NCBI GenBank assembly: GCA_945876305.1
Contig: CAMCOB010000023.1
Span: forward strand, 1-15,379
DNA: 15,379 nt
DNA from: Bifidobacterium breve
GTDB lineage: Bacteria > Actinomycetota > Thermoleophilia > Miltoncostaeales > Miltoncostaeaceae
Direction of reading: 5' to 3'
Position numbers and translations under genes: made by a program. Each line of letters begins with the position of its first letter. Positions within the stretch are counted from its first letter, which is position 1. The notes below the pieces were generated by a model. The model did not search any database, was not told the origin of the DNA, and worked only from the letters and a program-made list of their open reading frames with translations. Shown one piece after another: positions 13,651-15,379 of the stretch.

Positions 13651-15086
13651 CTGATGCCGTGCATTACTTCCTCGACCCGAGCAGCACACGCGCGGTGATC
13701 ATCGGGCTGCTGTACCTGGCCGGTGGCATCGGCTTTGTGCTGTCGCTCAAGTGGATGTCCGACGCGAAGACCTCGCGCAAGGGCATTTTCGCGGGCGAGA
13801 TGGGATTCCTCCTTGCGGTGATCGGCACGCTGGTCATGCCGGGAATCACGAGCACCGGGTACATCTACATCGCCATCGCGCTGCTCATCGGTGCAGCCAT
13901 CGGAGTGCCGCTGGGCCTGCTCGTTCCCATGACCGCCATGCCCCAGCGCATCGCGCTGTCGCACGCCTTTGGCGCCCTCGCCGCTGGCCTAGTGGGAATT
14001 GTGGAGTTCTACAACTACACGCCCGAGATCAGCGGCTTTGTGATGGCCGTGCTGGGAATCGAAATCGTGCTGGGGTGTCTGGTGTTCACGGGCTCGCTCA
14101 TGGCGGCCGGAAAGCTGCAGGAGATCCTGCCGCAGCGGCCGTTTGTGTACCCGGGACAGATCTTCGTCAACTTCGGCGTGCTGGGTGTGGCCATCGGCTT
14201 TATCGTCGCCCTGGTCATCAACCCGGGCCTTACGTGGGCCATCCCGATCATCATCGTGTGCGGTTTGGTCTTCGGTGTGTTCCTCATCATCCCCATCGGC
14301 GGCGCGGATATGCCCACCGTCATCGCGCTGCTCAATGCGTACGCCGGTATCTCGGCTGCACTCCTGGGCTTCGTGCTCTCAAACAACCTGCTGATCGTCG
14401 CGGGTGCGCTCGACGGCATGTCGGGCCTCATTCTGGCCATCGTCATGTGCCGCGCCATGAACCGCTCATTCAGCAATGTGCTGTTCGGTGCCTTTGGGCA
14501 GCTTGAGGAGGCCACGGGCGAGCACGGTGAGATGGGGTCTATCCGCACTGCGTCATACGACGAGGCCGGAGACATCCTCAAGAACTCGCGGCTGGTGGTC
14601 ATCGTGCCGGGGTATGGCATGGCGGTTGCGCAGGCGCAGCACAAGGTGCGCGAGCTGGCCGACACGCTGGCGGCAGAGGGCGTTGAGGTGAAGTACGCCA
14701 TTCATCCGGTGGCGGGTCGGATGCCTGGGCATATGAACGTGCTCTTGGCCGAGGCCCAGGTGCCGTACGACCAGCTGCTGGACATGGAGGAGATCAACCC
14801 CGAGTTCCCGCAGGTGGATGTCGTGCTCGTGCTCGGTGCCAACGACGTGGTCAACCCATCTGCCCGTCACCTGAAGAGCAGCCCCATCTACGGCATGCCC
14901 ATCCTGGATGTAGACAAGGCCGCGTGCGTGATGGTGGTGAAGCGATCCATGCGCCCGGGCTTTGCCGGTGTGGAGAACGAATTGTTCTTCAACGAGAAGA
15001 CCCTCATGGTGTTCGGCGACGCCAAGGATGTGATGGGCGAGCTCATCACCGAGGTGTCGGGCAACCGGGACAGCATCAACGTCTGA
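13647..15086 (+). CDS. pntB: NAD(P) transhydrogenase subunit beta (membrane and NADP(H)-binding)
   Basis: 479 aa. The first half is the membrane part of domain II with about nine helices; conserved patches include SHAFGALAAGLVG (105-117) and IPIGGADMPTVIALLNAYAG (216-235). The C-terminal third is domain III, the NADP(H) site: VVIVPGYGMAVAQAQHK (317-333), the HPVAGRMPGHMNVLLAEA stretch, GANDVVNP and KRSMRPGFAGVENELFF, all hallmark PntB motifs. It transfers hydride between NAD(H) on PntAA and NADP(H) while translocating protons. GTG 13647 overlaps the pntAB stop by four bases, with GGAGG seven bases upstream. It is the final gene of the operon, followed by a hairpin. Confidence 0.97.
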   Translation: MTDAVHYFLDPSSTRAVIIGLLYLAGGIGFVLSLKWMSDAKTSRKGIFAGEMGFLLAVIGTLVMPGITSTGYIYIAIALLIGAAIGVPLGLLVPMTAMPQRIALSHAFGALAAGLVGIVEFYNYTPEISGFVMAVLGIEIVLGCLVFTGSLMAAGKLQEILPQRPFVYPGQIFVNFGVLGVAIGFIVALVINPGLTWAIPIIIVCGLVFGVFLIIPIGGADMPTVIALLNAYAGISAALLGFVLSNNLLIVAGALDGMSGLILAIVMCRAMNRSFSNVLFGAFGQLEEATGEHGEMGSIRTASYDEAGDILKNSRLVVIVPGYGMAVAQAQHKVRELADTLAAEGVEVKYAIHPVAGRMPGHMNVLLAEAQVPYDQLLDMEEINPEFPQVDVVLVLGANDVVNPSARHLKSSPIYGMPILDVDKAACVMVVKRSMRPGFAGVENELFFNEKTLMVFGDAKDVMGELITEVSGNRDSINV

Positions 15087-15114
15087 TCGCCCCTTGGGGC
15101 TGTGCGTTTGGTCC

Positions 15115-15146
15115 GCAAAGCCTCGGCGATGGTGTCGGGGCTTTGC
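15115..15146 (+). terminator. Terminator of the pnt operon
   Basis: GCAAAGCCTCG (15115-15125) pairs with CGGGGCTTTGC (15136-15146) as an 11-bp stem with one G-U pair and a ten-base loop, starting 29 bp after the pntB stop. Only a weak T content follows (CGTTGATT). A smaller CCCC/GGGG hairpin lies just upstream at 15090-15099. Confidence 0.6.
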
Positions 15147-15284
15147 CGTTGATTGGGCGAAAACCCCAGTGGGGGCATGTGGGAAAATCCCGCTGATATC
15201 AGGGGAGGGGCCGGGCGCACCGTCGTGTAACGCGCATTCCCAGGCTCCACATCGCACGGGCGGTGTTGTTTTCTGGCGTCCGGG
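15147..15284. other. Short non-coding stretch with small palindromes
   Basis: No gene is seen. It holds CCCC-AGT-GGGG, GGGA-AAA-TCCC and the 10-bp palindrome CTGATATCAG (15193-15202) in close order. They may be part of a control region for the next gene, or chance. Confidence 0.3.
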
Positions 15285-15379
15285 ATGTCCAACGGTATAA
15301 CCGTCGCCCCGAGGGTGGTGGACGGCGAAGTACTGCTGGCCGAGCAGTCAGTGCAGCGCGGATTTCGTCACATTCCGCG
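15285..15379 (+). CDS. Possible start of a next gene, truncated by window end
   Basis: From ATG 15285 a frame stays open to the window edge (31 codons), reading MSNGITVAPRVVDG and then EVLLAEQSVQRGFRHIP, with mostly G/C third positions. GTG at 15315 and 15318 are in-frame alternative starts. A TATAAC (15296-15301) inside the first codons looks like a -10 box and would place transcription near 15308, favouring a GTG start. I do not recognise the product, and another frame is also open here. Confidence 0.3.
   Translation, partial: MSNGITVAPRVVDGEVLLAEQSVQRGFRHIP

Noticed and set aside
15090..15202. Cluster of small palindromes (CCCCTTGGGG, CCCCAGTGGGG, CTGATATCAG) as an attachment site or mobile element end
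   Set aside because: No integrase, transposase, tRNA gene or direct repeat accompanies them; they are short enough to be chance or ordinary control sites.
1..15379. CRISPR array, defence island or prophage
   Set aside because: No spaced direct repeats, cas genes, restriction-modification, toxin-antitoxin or phage structural genes are visible; the possible terminase-like fragment near 4586 is too weak to claim a prophage.

Overview
The window is G+C-rich (roughly two thirds by eye), densely packed bacterial chromosome with frequent GTG and TTG starts, 1-8 bp gene overlaps and strong use of G/C at third codon positions. Several genes look leaderless: a TANNNT-like -10 box lies 6-7 nt before the start codon. 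This suits a high-GC Actinomycetota-like bacterium (possibly Thermoleophilia-like), but no taxonomic marker gene is present, so the assignment is inference. I see no rRNA, tRNA, CRISPR array, insertion sequence or integrase. Most of the window is ordinary core or near-core metabolism and transport.

Layout. (1) 1-4477, plus strand: an operon made of the 3' part of a PDZ-less HtrA-type serine protease, a MoxR AAA+ ATPase, a DUF58 protein and two tandem membrane-anchored von Willebrand A (VWA) proteins. This is a compact relative of Bat/MoxR operons; no BatD or TPR (BatC/E) gene is seen. (2) 4478-4801: a short stretch with an inverted repeat and a small ORF that becomes about 96 codons from an ATG if one C is removed from a five-C run. 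(3) 4809-6804, minus strand: a potassium uptake pair, trkH/ktrB followed by trkA/ktrA. The trkA start is a TTG inside the end of trkH. (4) 6917-8014, plus strand: a flippase-like membrane protein (LPG_synthase_TM/UPF0104 family). (5) 8036-9466, minus strand: a DHA2-type 14-helix drug/proton antiporter whose 3' end contains a perfect 22-bp palindrome. (6) 9595-9774: a 59-aa CDGSH iron-sulfur protein followed by a strong hairpin terminator. (7) 9829-10041, minus strand: a 70-aa unknown protein. (8) 10147-11756, plus strand: an aldo/keto reductase overlapping a FrnE/DsbA-like thioredoxin-fold protein. (9) 11757-12076: a 320-base gap with hairpins, an AT-rich patch and a possible 26-codon leader ORF. 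(10) 12077-15086, plus strand: pntAA-pntAB-pntB, the three-gene form of the proton-translocating NAD(P) transhydrogenase, closed by a hairpin terminator. (11) An incomplete ORF may begin near 15285.

Functional picture. The MoxR/VWA operon is a predicted chaperone-like or envelope maturation module beside a secreted or periplasmic protease. Trk is driven by the membrane potential, PNT couples the proton gradient to NADPH supply, and the reductase, FrnE-like and CDGSH proteins fit NADPH/thiol/iron-sulfur redox work. The link between these clusters is inferred only from proximity. I found no convincing new defence or mobile system. The items most worth a second look are the possible frameshifted small gene near 4510-4801, the palindrome at 8048-8069, the repeated leaderless promoter pattern and the pnt leader region.
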